NCBI GenBank assembly: GCA_022457155.1
Contig: JAJGOT010000321.1
Coordinates: 800,001-864,000, forward strand
DNA from: Cladopsammia gracilis
Taxonomy: Eukaryota; Cnidaria; Anthozoa; Scleractinia; Dendrophylliidae
Length of the DNA stretch: 64,000 nucleotides
Direction: 5' to 3'
Below the pieces are notes generated by a model. It saw only the letters and a program-made list of their open reading frames with translations, had not been told where the DNA came from and searched no databases. Below, piece after piece: positions 33,278 to 45,508 of the stretch; position 1 is the stretch's first letter; each line of letters begins with the position of its first letter. Position numbers and translations under genes: made by a program.

Positions 33278-35988
33278 ACGGCTTCAAAAACATTCTTTCA
33301 AAAGCGTGTCCCTTCGGAATTAAAACAATTGCGCTTTTGTGCAAAGAGGAAATTACCATACGACAAAAACAAGTAGACTAGACTGATTAGCATACAACAC
33401 ATGTGCCACGTCTTCGACGAAGTGACCATTGCTTCCCGGCTCCTGTCGAAAGTTTTGGGATTTTATAGTTCTGAGGGAGAACGTCTACTGAAAATGCTAT
33501 ACTAAAGTTGTCAGGTACGGTAGATAAAACGGCTGACAATTTTTTTTTCAGAGGTAGAGAACGAGTAGAAATAAGCAGCTTGCATTTGCGAACCAGTCGC
33601 TTACCTGGCAATTTACACGAGGGTGCTGGTGTCATTCAAATAACGGCTCACTTGATAAACTGTTGGTTGTTTATTTTGTTGAGAAGATTCCAAATAGAAT
33701 GGCGAAAGACCAGATTTCGTAAAACAGTAGTGCACAAAAATATTAAAGTCACCATTTGTTGCACTAAGAATCCTGAACAATTACTACCCATATCAGTAAT
33801 CTTTATATAAAGATTACGTGTGATCTTAATATAAATATCACGATCATTTTAAAATTATTCTCATTAAAAATTCAGCGATAATTGCATTGTTTGCCCATTC
33901 AGCCCCGAACTCCCCTGTGACTGAAATCAAAGCCGCCACCAGGCTTTTCATAATGACCGTAGATTACCAGGTATAAAGGGTAAACACGTGATTGATTTGC
34001 GTCGTGTGATTGGCTAATATGCTCATGAATTATTAATGAGTTTTTGAATTGCAATTTTGATTTCCAAATGAGGGAGGGAGGGAGGTAGGGAGGGAGAGAG
34101 AGAATAAACAAAAGTATAAGTAACAACAATTAAAAAAAAAAATAAAAGCAAAATTAGCAAAAAAAAAAAAAAACAACCTTGACGACATACATAACAGGCA
34201 TAATTAACTAGAGATCCTAGTACAACAAGAGGCTACCCGTAGACTGTACTCTTACCGGTAATGTACTTTACTTGCGGGGAACACTTACGTAACACAACAA
34301 CAGGCAAATAAAACCAAAATTAGTTTCGCTTCTGCTTGCATGCGTGCGTATTCTCGTACCCAGATCTAATGCGATGCACAAATAAAAGACGAAAACAAAA
34401 AGAATAGAAATACCTCGTTGCTGTATCCGTCACGAGTAAACAGCAACAAACAAAACCCAAATTTGTTTCAAACATGAAAAAACACGTGTTAAAAATGTTT
34501 CAGCGATTTATTCAAAATCAAACAGTTTAATTTGTTTGAAATTTTCCCATTTAGTGTGCTACACTGTGCAGATTATAGCGCATTTATTCGCTTGTCGCGG
34601 GTAGCCCCAAAATTGAAAGATAATTAGGAAAAACTGTTTTCCGCCATGTTTGTTTACCGTTGCTATGGAAACACTGATTAGCATAAAAAGAGCATCGCTC
34701 AAAACTGTCATCCAAGCCTAGCATGTGGTATTAAATTAAAGGTACGAAAACGATGAATTACAAAAACATGTCTTAGCGTGACATAAATATGCATTGTGTG
34801 ATATGAGAGAACTGGATGACTTTAATGGGTAAACAGCTTTGTTGTTTCACAGAGCAGTGGAATAATTGACGAGTAAACAAATTTAAACCATTACATTGTC
34901 CAGTTCTCAGTATCTTAGAAATGTCATTGTCTTAAAAAAAATGTCATGGCATGTCTCACGCTAAGATCTTTTTTTTAAATTTTACTCGGTTTTCATTTTC
35001 CATACTAAGTTTGAAGTCAACGAGTTTATGAGCAAACAGATTTAAGACATATTACATCATCTAGTGCTCTCTCTTATTTCAAACATTGCGTATTTGTGTC
35101 ATACAAAGAAATGCACCGTGCTGTGGCGTTTTATCAAGTCTTTAAAAAATCCAAAAAAGCCCTCCAGAGCTCGAAGCCACATGCACTGGTCAGCAGAATT
35201 ACCAATATAAGTTTACAGCCGATGGAAGGTGTAAAGATTTACATATTTGTCCCCGTCTGCTATAACCCGTTCATTACGCTTCCCATATTCACGAGTTAAA
35301 AATGAAATGAAATAACCAGGTAAAACACATAATATTAAAGTGGGGTTTTAGATAGTTTTATAAGAAGTAGTACAAACAATGTTTATGCTGCGTAGCACTA
35401 AAATAATGAGTGTAACGAAGTAAGTACATCCTTTAAAATGCTGGGGATAAGTGCCTCTTTAGTGATGTTAGAAAATGGACTATGTAATGGTCATAAACAA
35501 CTGAATTACTTAGATATTTCCATGAAACATTTTACTGCCGAGGCTTGGTTATCAATGAAATACATCTGATTGATTTGATAATTGACTATGTTAGCTACAG
35601 GGGAAAGCCCCTAACTATCATTATAGATGTGTTTTAGATAGAATTATCACTGAATATCTTACTATCTAACTTTCATCTGCCGACACTTCATCGTCACAGC
35701 TCCGTAGGGCTAACTACTTCACCTATTTACTTAAAGGGGCTATGTTGCGAAGTGTCACGCAAGCTTACAAATTTGAAAAACGTCGGGAAGCCGTTTTTCA
35801 AGTTTACGCCATCGCGATGGAAATCAGGCACTGAATCATAGGCGTACGAGGGAGAAGGGCTCCCCTCCTCTCCCCCCTTCAGTAAAAGCAAAACCTGCAA
35901 ACTGGAACAAAAATAACATTAGAAAAGTGGATTCATTTTTTTATAAACATGACACATGGACTACGCAGAAGTAATAGTGACGGTTATA
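33278..35988. other. No gene recognised; simple repeats
   Basis: Holds a GGGA-rich microsatellite at about 34071-34105 and A-runs at 34132-34173. A 180-bp stretch (about 34555-34735) recurs at about 38230-38400 (GCTTGTCG-GGGTAGCCCC, GTTTACCGTTGCTATGGAAA). ORFs are short and unconvincing. Confidence 0.45.
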
Positions 35989-36182
35989 CAAATAGGCCAT
36001 TTGCACGATGACGTCATATGACTACAACTACCAGAATCCTTCAGTTTTTTGTTTTGTAGTGCAAATTAGGGCTATTGTTATTTAAACCGCACTGGGATTA
36101 TAAAATCTAAATAAGAAAGGAAAAACGAAATGAATTCTGGTAGTTGTAGTCAAATGACGCCATCGTGCAAATGGCCTATTTG
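35989..36182. mobile_element. MITE with 45-bp TIRs
   Basis: A 194-bp element. Termini CAAATAGGCCATTTGCACGA and the inverse continue inward through ATGACG and GACTACAACTACCAGAAT. Arms are nearly perfect and the core is AT-rich. No target duplication identified. Confidence 0.7.
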
Positions 36183-36221
36183 AATGAATTAAAAACTTTA
36201 AAAAATATAAAGCGAGGTACA

Positions 36222-36674
36222 TTAACAGTGACATCTGGTTTTAATAAAACCAGAGGTTTTCACTGCCAGTGTGGGCTTTAAGTCCCTTATTAACAATGTT
36301 TCTTTTATTTTACAATGTAAGTCAGATCGACCATTTGCTAAAACTTCGAAATGGTCCCATTTGATGTTGTGACCAGTAAAGATTGCGTGATCAGGAACGC
36401 TGGAAGCGTGATCCACTTGAGTGGAAGCTTTGAAATATTCGGCTTTTCTGTCATGGAGTCGTCGTTTCGTTTTACCAACGTAAAAGGCATCACAGTCCCA
36501 GAAACTGGCTTTGTATACGATCTTAGATTTTTGAGAGCGATGGAAACGATCTTTGTAAGGAAAAAAAGACTTAATTTGACAAGTGTTTTGAAAAATTCTG
36601 AGGTTGACGAAACCATAAAATCTACTGACGCATGATTTTAGACCGCGTTTAAAAGCTTCGCTTTGGAAACCCAA
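36222..36674 (-). pseudogene. Penelope-like element 3' fragment with GIY-YIG remnant
   Basis: The 150-codon minus-strand frame shows the C-terminal part of a Penelope-like retroelement. IVYKASFWDCDAFYVGKTKRRL corresponds to the GIY-YIG region, followed by HAIFTGHNIKWDHFEVL and LLIRDLKPTLA, a pattern typical of the PLE endonuclease end. No reverse transcriptase remains next to it. Penelope elements are often 5'-truncated, so this is taken as a dead copy. Confidence 0.65.
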
Positions 36675-37614
36675 ATAAGGTAGAATAAGGATAACATCTT
36701 TCTTGGGAACTGTGGTGGCGGTAGGTTCTGATGACCTATCCGTATGTTTGTTTTTTTTTTTTATTTCGTATGTTCGTATTCATGTTAAATTTCCATTTTG
36801 AGGTATTTTTTACTAAAAAAAAGCACTTCTCAAGTGTCCGTTGACGGCTTCAAAGTGCCCGTTGTCCGTCTTGGAGAGGTGTCCGTCTTATAGAGAGTTT
36901 AGTTACAGTAAAATTACTGAAAAAACGGCAGGGACCAACACCAGATGTCCGTCTTATAGAGGTGTCCGTCAAGAGGGAGTTTACTGTATTTTGGCGACCA
37001 TCCTGCTTATTAGGACAGTAGGTGTGGTTGGTATCTGGTCGTAAAAGATCTTATCGGTACCGTGTGCAGTGCGAAGAATGCGAGATGTAGAAGCTTATTC
37101 TCGGATCGTTCACAGCGGTAGAAAAGTAAAATGTCAGTGAGTGCTAGAATCATCATCATGACATAAACATGACTTCATGAGTTTCATTCGGGCAAATTAA
37201 GTTCAGCGCCCCGACAGAATTTTTCACACATGTAAATAACTTATTTGTCTTGATTTAGTTTCGGTTATTTCCCGATTTTGAAATCGTACGGCTCAATGTC
37301 TAAAAGTATACGCAGTGGAAATGGACGAAGGTTCTCCTCCGGACCAAGTTAGTTGTTGGGTCTCTTTGAAATCAAGCAAGAAGTTATCGGATTTTCCTCG
37401 CTTCTAGCACCATTTTGGTATGTTCTGAATGCTCTAACTTGATTTTACTGTGGGTATCTGACTTATTTAGGAAGCTTTCACCTAAATACCGACGTCGCTT
37501 ATTCGCGATGATGTTCTACCGTGAAGCGATTCGCTGTGGGTCCTGTAGCAATTATAATCCACTGACCGGCCGCGCCAGGCGAACGCAGATTAATTTGGCC
37601 TGCCTATCTAAAAG
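36675..37614. other. Tigger-like remnant; otherwise no gene
   Basis: At about 36838-36990, repeated GTGTCCGTC, TTATAGAG and GAGGGAGTTTACTGTA resemble one end of a pogo/Tigger-like element. No matching second end was found. The remainder has only short ORFs. Confidence 0.4.
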
Positions 37615-37908
37615 CACTGTCACACTATTGCGTATGAGAGAAACGTATGAGTTGCGTACGAAAATTCATAAAATAATTTTCATACGCACAAAATGACCAG
37701 CGTGCTTGACCTACGCACAAAATTTTTAAGTATGCTTAAAAAAAATTCTGCCTCGTCGTATGCCAGCGTATGCCACCGTATGCGACCGTGCCTGAAACGT
37801 AATACAACCTATGCCTAACGTACCCCTAGCGTATACCAGCGTACAGAGTGATATTTTTCATACGCTGGCCTGATACGCTAGTACGATACGCAATAGTGTG
37901 ACAGGGCC
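37615..37908. mobile_element. TIR element with CTGTCACACTATTGCGTA ends
   Basis: Inverted ends CTGTCACACTATTGCGTA and TACGCAATAGTGTGACAG lie about 290 bp apart. The core repeats CGTATGC/CAGCGTA-type words many times, so the element is internally repetitive. TIR style recalls hAT-type MITEs. No 8-bp duplication was found, so the class is open. Confidence 0.5.
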
Positions 37909-39405
37909 ATAAGAATTCAACTGAATCGTTGCAAGGATGAAAATTGGATTTTTGTGACAATTGTGATCTTTCTATCTTTTAAAATAGCTGTAGTTCTCAT
38001 CGTGTTATTATCTGGTAGTTGAGCGTTATGAATAAAATTTGCTTGTCTCGACAAAAATAGCACGCTTCAGTAATAAAACCTTATAGTCGGCTTAGAAACT
38101 TCGCTTTGCAATTTGTTATTACCAAAAAAAAAACCACAATATTTTATAGTTTTTATTTTTTATTCGCGCTTGACAGAGAGCAACGAAAATTTCTGGACTT
38201 GATTCAAAACTTATTCAAAACCGATCAAAACAAGAGTGTGCTACATTTATTCGCTTGTCGTGGGTAGCCCCAAATCGAAAGATATTTTGGAAAAACTGTT
38301 TTTCGCCATATTTGTTTACCGTTGCTATGGAAAGGCTGATTAGCATATAAAGAGCATCATCCAAAACTTTCATCCAAGCCTAACATCTGGTATCAAATTC
38401 AGATTTATTGAGCTAAAGTAAGGTTATGTATAAGCGCATTCAAAAAGGGAAGTGTGACCCAAAAAAAAACTACTTGGAGCCATCATAACAGTGATCAAAG
38501 TTTCCATAGAAGTAGGTTAAGTGACATGGGTGTTGCCATAGCTACAAAATGATAACGTCGTGGTGTTTACAAATTACTTATTTCCTATTTGCAATAGTCT
38601 CATTCTTCCTTTGTTTGGTTACGGGTGCATTATATTGGGTGATAAAAACAATGAAACCCCGATTGGTTATTTGCAAAGTTTTTCAAAAAAAAGCTACCAA
38701 TGTTTTATTTGATTTACCACCAAGAAACTCTTCCAGTGAGGCCCAAATGCCTGAAACCACCCGTAACGGGACCACGGTCCCTCTACTATTTGTGACGGCA
38801 TCTCTTTTTATGACAAAAGATGCCTTTCATAACTATGGACCGGATCGCATTAGAGCGAATTTTAATACCTTCGAAATTTGGCGATACAAGTTTTGGAAAA
38901 AAATCTAGGTTCCAAATTTGGCTTTGGTCGTATTAATTAAGGTTACTGTAAACCTTCGAGGGTGCCTTCCCGAAAATCTTACGTACGCGCGCTATTTTTA
39001 ACGAAACCCCAGAAAACGGTATATCACTGTAAAGCTAATAAATTATAGATTCCGAAAAGAGCAATTATTGTTCCTTTTTTCCCTTTCGTTAAGCGTGCGC
39101 GAGCCTTAAACGCAAAACCGACGGTGTTTGCTTCACTGAATTACCAGCCTCCGTGTTAGCGCGAAAATCAAAACAAACTGGTCCGTGTCACTCAAGAGTT
39201 AATGGCCTAACAAACTATGTGAGGCTTTTTTGATATTTTCATTGGTTCTAGAGTAAATCTACTTTTAAGTTGGACAATAGAAGATTGTTCTATGCGCGTC
39301 ACACTTTGGGGCGCCACGAGCAAAGTATTTGGAATTTCGTAAAAGCCCCATACACTTTGGTGCATCAATATCCAGCAAAGATACTGGCCAAGTTTCGTGA
39401 AAATC
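37909..39405. other. No gene recognised
   Basis: Contains the second copy (about 38230-38400) of the 180-bp stretch at 34555. A 119-codon ORF at 38549 with one hydrophobic segment has no family signature and is not annotated as a gene. Confidence 0.4.
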
Positions 39406-39774
39406 TGACAAATCTACATACCCTATTAATTCATTTCAACAGAGGCCATTCTCGCAAAAACGAACCTCGAGTTTTTAGCCTCCAAAGATTTTCACTGTTT
39501 TCACACCTCATTAAAGCGGCTGTCATCGTGGTCGTGCCGCCAACCAATGAAATGAAACATAGAACCCCCTCGATTAACCGCCGATTAGTCAAGTTATTCA
39601 AAGGGTAAAGCCATAGAAAAAATGGCGAAGTTTCGCGCAACTGCAAACCCAAATGAGCGGAAAGAACGTAACGAAAACGCAGCAAAATTGTCGTGGAAAC
39701 AAACGAGCGAAAAGGACCAGTGAGAGTTTTCAAAGAAATGAAAACACAACAGACGTGGCCGCGAAAATTGACCA
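39406..39774. repeat. Dispersed repeat B, copy 2
   Basis: Same as 3817-4220, same orientation, about 370 bp. Lacks the short insertion seen in copy 1. Confidence 0.65.
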
Positions 39775-40894
39775 ATGGGACCAATAAAGGTTTATAGTAA
39801 CCTTAAACAAAATTTTCATTTCCAAAACGCCAATTTCTAGTAGACATATAAAATTGTTTCCTTTGCCAAAATTTGATCGCGTCACAGACAGCATCACTTT
39901 GGCTTCTTTGAAGATTGGCGGAATTTTGTCAATCTGCAAAAAAAAAAAAATTGGAAAGTTTTTTTAAACGTGGGGTCGCACGTTGTGTGTTGACAGATTG
40001 ATTACTCCTTCTAGTGTGACCCGTGCCAAACTTAACCGGAAGAAAGAAATATTTCAAAAAGCGCCCGGCTACAATTCAAACATTGTTACACAGAGCTCTA
40101 GCAAGCCTTGAAAAAAACTGGGGGGGGGGGGGGGGGGGCACAAATATTTCGTACCCAATGGCCTATGGGGTCCGGGGAAGCCCCCCAGAAAATTTTTTGA
40201 AAATGAAACTGCGTTTTCAGCATTCTGGGCTTTTAAACTTCAAGTTTTTTGATAGATGAAAACTGATACTTATTTATACAAAACACTGCAATGATCCAAA
40301 AGGCGGCTTAGTAAAGTAATTACACATGATCACCCAAACATCAATATTTATGTCCATAGATTTTTCTGATATTGCCAATAAAAATCTAATGATAGTTGCA
40401 GAAAAAAATCATCGACTATCTTGGTCAAGGGAAGCACAACAGTTGAACATATTCAATTCATTAGTACTTTCTACACTGTCTCTGCAAGCCAATGAATAAT
40501 GAAAGAGAAAAACACTTCGAAATGTCAATTACCAAACAAACGATCGACTGTCTCTGTATGTATCTTGAACCAGCAACCGTTTCATCTGTCAGAGTCATCA
40601 AAGAAAGTTAGACTGTCTGAGTTGCCTAGAGGCAAACACAGACTTCATCGGAAGGTCGTTCTTTAAAAACTTCTGCGCCGCTGGTTTTCCGCTAGTCGTC
40701 CCCCACAAACAAATTGGCAACCTCTACCATGTCCAAACCATCTGCCAATTCCTTCTGAAGATGCAGAAGCGTACGAGGTGATCATTTGTGAGCCTGGCCT
40801 CTCCTGTGGTTGAACGCAGGTAGGTCTTGACACGCATTAGGGAGAAGAAGGAGTGCTCGCCATGGGTGCAAATCTCACTCCGTAGAAGTGACTG

Positions 40895-40925
<31 letters not shown>

Positions 40926-41052
40926 CAAATATGTATACAATGTGCCCTCCCGGTTATTACCATAATGGCTTTATGGCAACTCCTGAACTTGGGCACAGGA
41001 TGTACGGTTCTATATATATATATATATCCCCGCTCCCTAACAATGCTATATA
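39775..41052. other. No gene; G-run and (TA)n repeats
   Basis: A run of 18 G at about 40120-40138, and TA microsatellites at about 40900-40925 and 41012-41028. No supported coding sequence. Confidence 0.5.
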
Positions 41053-41314
41053 CCGTATTTTCTCAATTAAACGCCCCCGGCGTTTATTTCAAACTTGGCC
41101 TAGTGGACCCGGCGTTTCTTTGAATCAGCAGTTTTTTCTCGCCCGCCATTTTTTAAGAAAGGGTTATTTATTCGTTTTTCTTGGTAGCCGTGTACCTTGC
41201 CCTTAAATCTTAAGTTTATTATACCACAAATAAACGTTTGAGGGGCTTACTTACAACTTCCTCTATTGTACCCGGCGTTTATTCGGGGCCGGGCGTTTAA
41301 TCGAGAAAATACGG
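41053..41314. mobile_element. Tigger/pogo-like MITE, copy 2 (inverted)
   Basis: A 262-bp element flanked by TA (41051-41052, 41315-41316). Reverse complement of the copy at 30191-30451, sharing AAACGCCGGG-type ends and the CTTAAATCTTAAGTTTATTATACC core. Confidence 0.7.
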
Positions 41315-41367
41315 TATCTGGATATAATGATATATTTTGGGGGGGTTCAAAATTTTTGCAAACTGCT

Positions 41368-41611
41368 TAGACTGCTAGCAGTCCCTCTCTGGATAGTCGA
41401 GCGGGCGAGCAAATACGTCATCGGCGATCTGAGCGCCGAGCGAGCGAAAAGTAACGCGAACCCAGTGGGCTCTGGGGAAGAGGCGGGACCTTTTCCTACC
41501 GCCTCTCCTCCAGTTTCCCCTCGACTCGTTCGCTCGCGCCAGTCTCACCGAGCTTGTTTTCGTGATCTGCTCGCCCGCTTGATTGACTGAAAAGGGACAG
41601 CTAGCAGTCTA
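41368..41611. mobile_element. MITE with 9-bp target duplication
   Basis: A 244-bp element with TIRs TAGACTGCTAGCAGTCCC (left) and TAGACTGCTAGCTGTCCC (right, inverted). Farther in, GAGCGGGCGAGCA and TGCTCGCCCGCTTG also pair. It is flanked by the perfect 9-bp repeat CAAACTGCT (41359-41367 and 41612-41620). The interior is GC-rich relative to its surroundings. Mutator-like by duplication length. Confidence 0.7.
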
Positions 41612-41695
41612 CAAACTGCTGTATATGAATAAACAATATATAGATTGTTTTACTTGTTCTATGAGTACTCTATGCATAGATATGCAGAGCAAAAC

Positions 41696-42347
41696 ACAAA
41701 TGTAAGGACGGAAAGTCCTCAGAGTCAACTACAGCTGCACAACCAACATGACAAACATCAAAAACCACAATCAAAAAATCCTGAATGAATGTGATAATGT
41801 TGAAAGCAGAAGAAAGTGCAATTGTAGAAATAAGGATCTCTGCCCTCTTGTCGGTGAATGTCTCACGAGCAACGTTATCTACGAAGCTACAGTCACGACA
41901 ACTTGCGGTGACACAAAAACTTACATTGGAATGACAGAGAACGATTTCAAACCAAGATACAATAATCGCAAACTCTCTTTCAAGGACCGAAAATATTCGC
42001 ATGACATTGTACTTGCAAAACACATCTGGGACTTCCGAGACAGCATCACCGGCTGCAAAATCAAATAGCGTATTATCAAGAAAGCAAACGCTTATAAAGG
42101 AAACCCTTCCCGCTGCAATTTATGTCTGTCTGAAAAACTTTACATCTTGACTGCTCGCGATGTTTCCCTTCAAAACAAGATATCTGAACTCGGTACGAAA
42201 TGTCGCCACGAAAACAAGTTCTTCGCAACCAATCAGAAGAAGCGCCGCTCCGACCGTCCTTGAATTTGAAAATTGAAAACTTAAAACTGACAGCTGCTCG
42301 TGCGGAACGTTTTAGTCTAGCTGATGATAACTTTCCGTCCTTACATT

Positions 42348-42349
<2 letters not shown>
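41696..42349 (+). pseudogene. Penelope-like element fragment with inverted 20-bp ends
   Basis: The frame from 41748 reads KCNCRNKDLCPLVGECL, VIYEATVTT, then TYIGMTENDFKPRYNNRKLSF, the Cys-rich linker and GIY-YIG endonuclease of Penelope-like elements. A TAG at 42066 interrupts it. The same frame continues with KANAYKGNPSRCNLCLSEKL and ISELGTKCRHENKF. A 20-bp sequence (ACAAATGTAAGGACGGAAAG) sits inverted at both edges (from about 41697 and to about 42349). The reverse transcriptase is missing. A TA microsatellite follows. Confidence 0.65.

Positions 42350-42384
<35 letters not shown>
42350..42384. repeat. (TA)n microsatellite
   Basis: About 17 TA units, directly between the Penelope-like fragment and hairpin MITE D copy 1. 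Confidence 0.85.
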
Positions 42385-42386
<2 letters not shown>

Positions 42387-42638
42387 AGCTGAATTTTTGA
42401 AAAGGTGGTCAACGAAAATTACAGCAATTTCAGTAAAACTAGCCCAAAAAAGGGTTTTTATGACCCCAATCAGCCCGAAAATCACAGAGAAGAGAGAGAA
42501 GATGGGAAAGGTTGCGTGGGGCGAGAGAAGAAAAGACTCTGTAATTTTCGGGCTGATTGGGGTCATAAAAACCCTTGTTTGGGCTATTTGTAGTGAAATT
42601 GCTGTAATTTTCGTGGACCCCCTTTTCAAAAATCCAGG
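42385..42638. mobile_element. Hairpin MITE D, copy 1
   Basis: A 254-bp near-palindrome. Ends CTAGCTGAATTTTTGAAAAGG and CCTTTTCAAAAATCCAGG, with inner inverted blocks ACGAAAATTACAGCAATTTCA and ATGACCCCAATCAGCCCGAAA. A GA-rich loop of about 60 bp lies in the middle. Flanked by TA dinucleotides on both sides. I see no difference from the copy at 44430-44683. Confidence 0.75.
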
Positions 42639-44332
42639 TATATATCTCGATAGATTGACGACAACGATTGGAAAAAGTGCCAAAAAGCCATTTTCAGCCA
42701 AAGTCGGCACTTTCTGGAACACTCCACAGCTTGAAATTATCTTAAAAGCAACAAACGACCCCCCCCCCCCCCCCCCCCCCAGCCCCTCCCTTCGTTACTT
42801 CCCATGATTCTCTACTATGACAGACTCAAACGTTTCGAAGCCAGTGCGCGCGCTAGAAATCAGTGGCTTACTTTGTCGGTTATTTTCAGTAGATTTCCTT
42901 TTGGCCGCCTTGAACAAAGTTTTCCTGAGGACATCATTAAGTCCCGTGAGGGAAAGAAAGCTGGCGATTGGCACAGTCTGTCCTCGTCCTGATATCTTAC
43001 TGTATTTCGTCTCTTTTGAGGCTAAACGGGTTCCACTTTTGATCTCGGGCCGAGACGAAAAGGTTATGGATATTGGCGCTTTGTTCTTGGCGGTAACAAG
43101 TCTCTGGCCTCAAAAAGGAGCTTCTACGGGTCATATCTATTAGACAGCAGCCGAATTGTTGGTGAATTTTGACCCGGCGAAAGACTTAGTAAAAATTTGT
43201 TTTGAAGGCAAGAGAATGTGTTCCCCTGTCAAATGCGAGTCTACATCCGGGAACTCGAATAAAATTACTGCGAAGACAAATGTTTGTGGATGTTTACTTG
43301 CCAAGAGCGTGAGTTTTTTCGAGTTATTTGATGATATTTTGCTTGTGAGAATCATGGAAAAAGTATCGGTAGTTTCCCGGAAGCCTTTTTACTGCTGCAA
43401 AGGAATTTCATAGTGTGATTTCCGGCTTGGTCGAGTTGTTGTTGACAAATGCTGATCAGCTGTCAGTGACAGGTATGTCGATTCATCTGTTTAGTATATT
43501 CCGTGCAAGGCATAAAACAGCTTCTTCTGTGTTTAGTTAAAGCAATAGTTCCTTACATAGCCCATTCTGGGTTCTAGATTTATCTGCGGCGAACGTTTGC
43601 TATAAACCGAATCGCTTGACCTACTAAAAGGTTAATAAGACTTGCTTTGGTTGTTAATTTCGAATTCATTGCAAAGCTTTGTCACTTTTGCCGAGAGCAA
43701 CTTGTCGTGAACTGTCAGCAATTAGGATGCCATTTTCAGCCTAACTAGATTCTTTTAATTGCTTTTCATTCGCCTTAAGTGTGAAATTGTTAAAACGTAC
43801 TTGAAATTTCTAGAGCCTTGCTTTAACAAATTCAGTCAGATAATAAGCTTATGCATGTGTGACACAAATTCAAATATTTGTGGCCCCTGTCTCAATATAA
43901 TGCCAGCAAAATGCCTTAAACCAGCCTTATTGTCATTATTTTAGTTCTTTTAGAAACATTTTTGGCGTATACGAGACTGTTAACCTTCATGAGATTTTTG
44001 CTTTTTGTGGCCAGAACAATTTATTTTATATCTTTGTGAAAAGTTGTCTTGTTTGCATTGAATTTCTTACTTCTGAGGTGCACATAGAAATGTCACATTT
44101 TTTTACTCTAATTTGGTGGCTTTCAGATACATTCAGGGTACAGCTAAACTAAAGAAAATTTACCACAGTTAAAACAGCATCTTTCAACTAGTAGCTTCTA
44201 AGAAATGACCATATGCTAATAGATGGATAGTGTTTATGTCAAGTCAATTGAGGGCTTTCCCTTCTAATAATGAGCATGCCAATTCATCGTTCGCCGGCGA
44301 ATGATAAATCAAGGGAAAAGAGTAAAACGGTT
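42639..44332. other. No firm gene; short module X and C-run
   Basis: About 42648-42737 is a 90-bp module X (GGAAAAAGTGCCAAAAAGC ... TTTCTGGAACACTCCACAG) found again at about 44340-44415. A C-run lies at about 42759-42780. Two ORFs at 42817-43143 and 43156-43413 have reasonable composition but no recognisable domain or start context. The rest is AT-rich. Confidence 0.4.
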
Positions 44333-44429
44333 AATGAATTGGCGACAATGATCAGGAAAAGTACCAAAAAGCAATCTCCGGCCATAGTCAGCGCTTTCTG
44401 GAACACTCCACAGCATTTGCTTGAAATAT

Positions 44430-44683
44430 CTAGCTGAATTTTTGAAAAGGTGGTCAACGAAAATTACAGCAATTTCAGTAAAACTAGCCCAAAAAAGGGT
44501 TTTTATGACCCCAATCAGCCCGAAAATCACAGAGAAGAGAGAGAAGATGGGAAAGGTTGCGTGGGGCGAGAGAAGAAAAGACTCTGTAATTTTCGGGCTG
44601 ATTGGGGTCATAAAAACCCTTGTTTGGGCTATTTGTAGTGAAATTGCTGTAATTTTCGTGGACCCCCTTTTCAAAAATCCAGG
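44430..44683. mobile_element. Hairpin MITE D, copy 2
   Basis: Same 254-bp palindrome and orientation as 42385-42638. It is preceded by module X and followed by a TA microsatellite (44684-44708). A third partial end (GCTGGATTTTTGAAAAGGGGGTC) follows at about 44709-44732. Confidence 0.75.
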
Positions 44684-45508
44684 TATATATATATATATAT
44701 ATATATATAGCTGGATTTTTGAAAAGGGGGTCCCAAATTGTACAGTCGCAAGTCAAAAGATCAGTATAAATAAAAGATGTTGTTGTTGTTATCTCAATGT
44801 TGTGAGCAGGTGAATTATCTTGAGATAAACAGCTGGAATTTTGAAACGAATTACTAATTTGTTCTCCGCGAGTCGTGGTGAAACGGCTGCCACCCTGTCC
44901 CAGGAGACTATTTTCCAGGGGGGGGGGACTCCGTCTAGGCATGGTGGAGAAAACTCTACGGGAGTATGGCTAACTGTGGAAATGCATTTGGGTTCCCCCG
45001 GACTTAATCCAGGGGGGGAGAGGTTGCTCAAAACTCCTGTTTCAAGCTGTGACATGTGATATTTGTTTATATGTCAAGGTCACTGTGACCAAGCTAGTCT
45101 TGGCTCTAGTGCATTCAACATAGATCTTTTAATTGTCCTGATCTGCCCCCTCAATCCCCTTACCGTCCAAGACAGGTGATATGTCCAGCGGCAAACTGGA
45201 ACCGGGCGTGGCAGGTAGGGGGGAACGGTAGGGTAATTGGTATTTTTTGTCACTTTTTCCCTTATAATTGCAGGTGATTATAGCTGAGAGTTAATTTTAT
45301 AACTTTGAGGAATGGGAAATAGCCAGCAGCATTTCCAAGAAGCAGGTGCATTGTTCCACGGCATAAGCTGGTAAGAAGTATTGCTGCATACAAATTTCTT
45401 GTGTTGGCCAGCAAAATTAGGTTGGTCAGCTGGCCAAGTGTCATTTGTGCGTAAGCCCCCATTTCAAAAGATCAGGTTTATGTCTCCAGTGAATGACTGT
45501 CCGAGCCA

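Noticed and set aside
36351..36635. 94-codon + strand ORF
   Set aside because: Antisense shadow of the Penelope-like GIY-YIG fragment on the minus strand.
38549..38908. 119-codon ORF with one hydrophobic segment
   Set aside because: No family signature, no homologous copy in the window, composition like surrounding AT-rich DNA, and no splice or start support.
42397..42807. 136-codon ORFs on both strands, repeated at 44421
   Set aside because: Read through the palindromic MITE D; identical translations only reflect the identical MITE copies.
42817..43413. Two consecutive ORFs of 108 and 85 codons
   Set aside because: Composition is reasonable, but no domain, no phase-compatible splice partner and no repeat relation were found. 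Kept only as a note in the regional entry.
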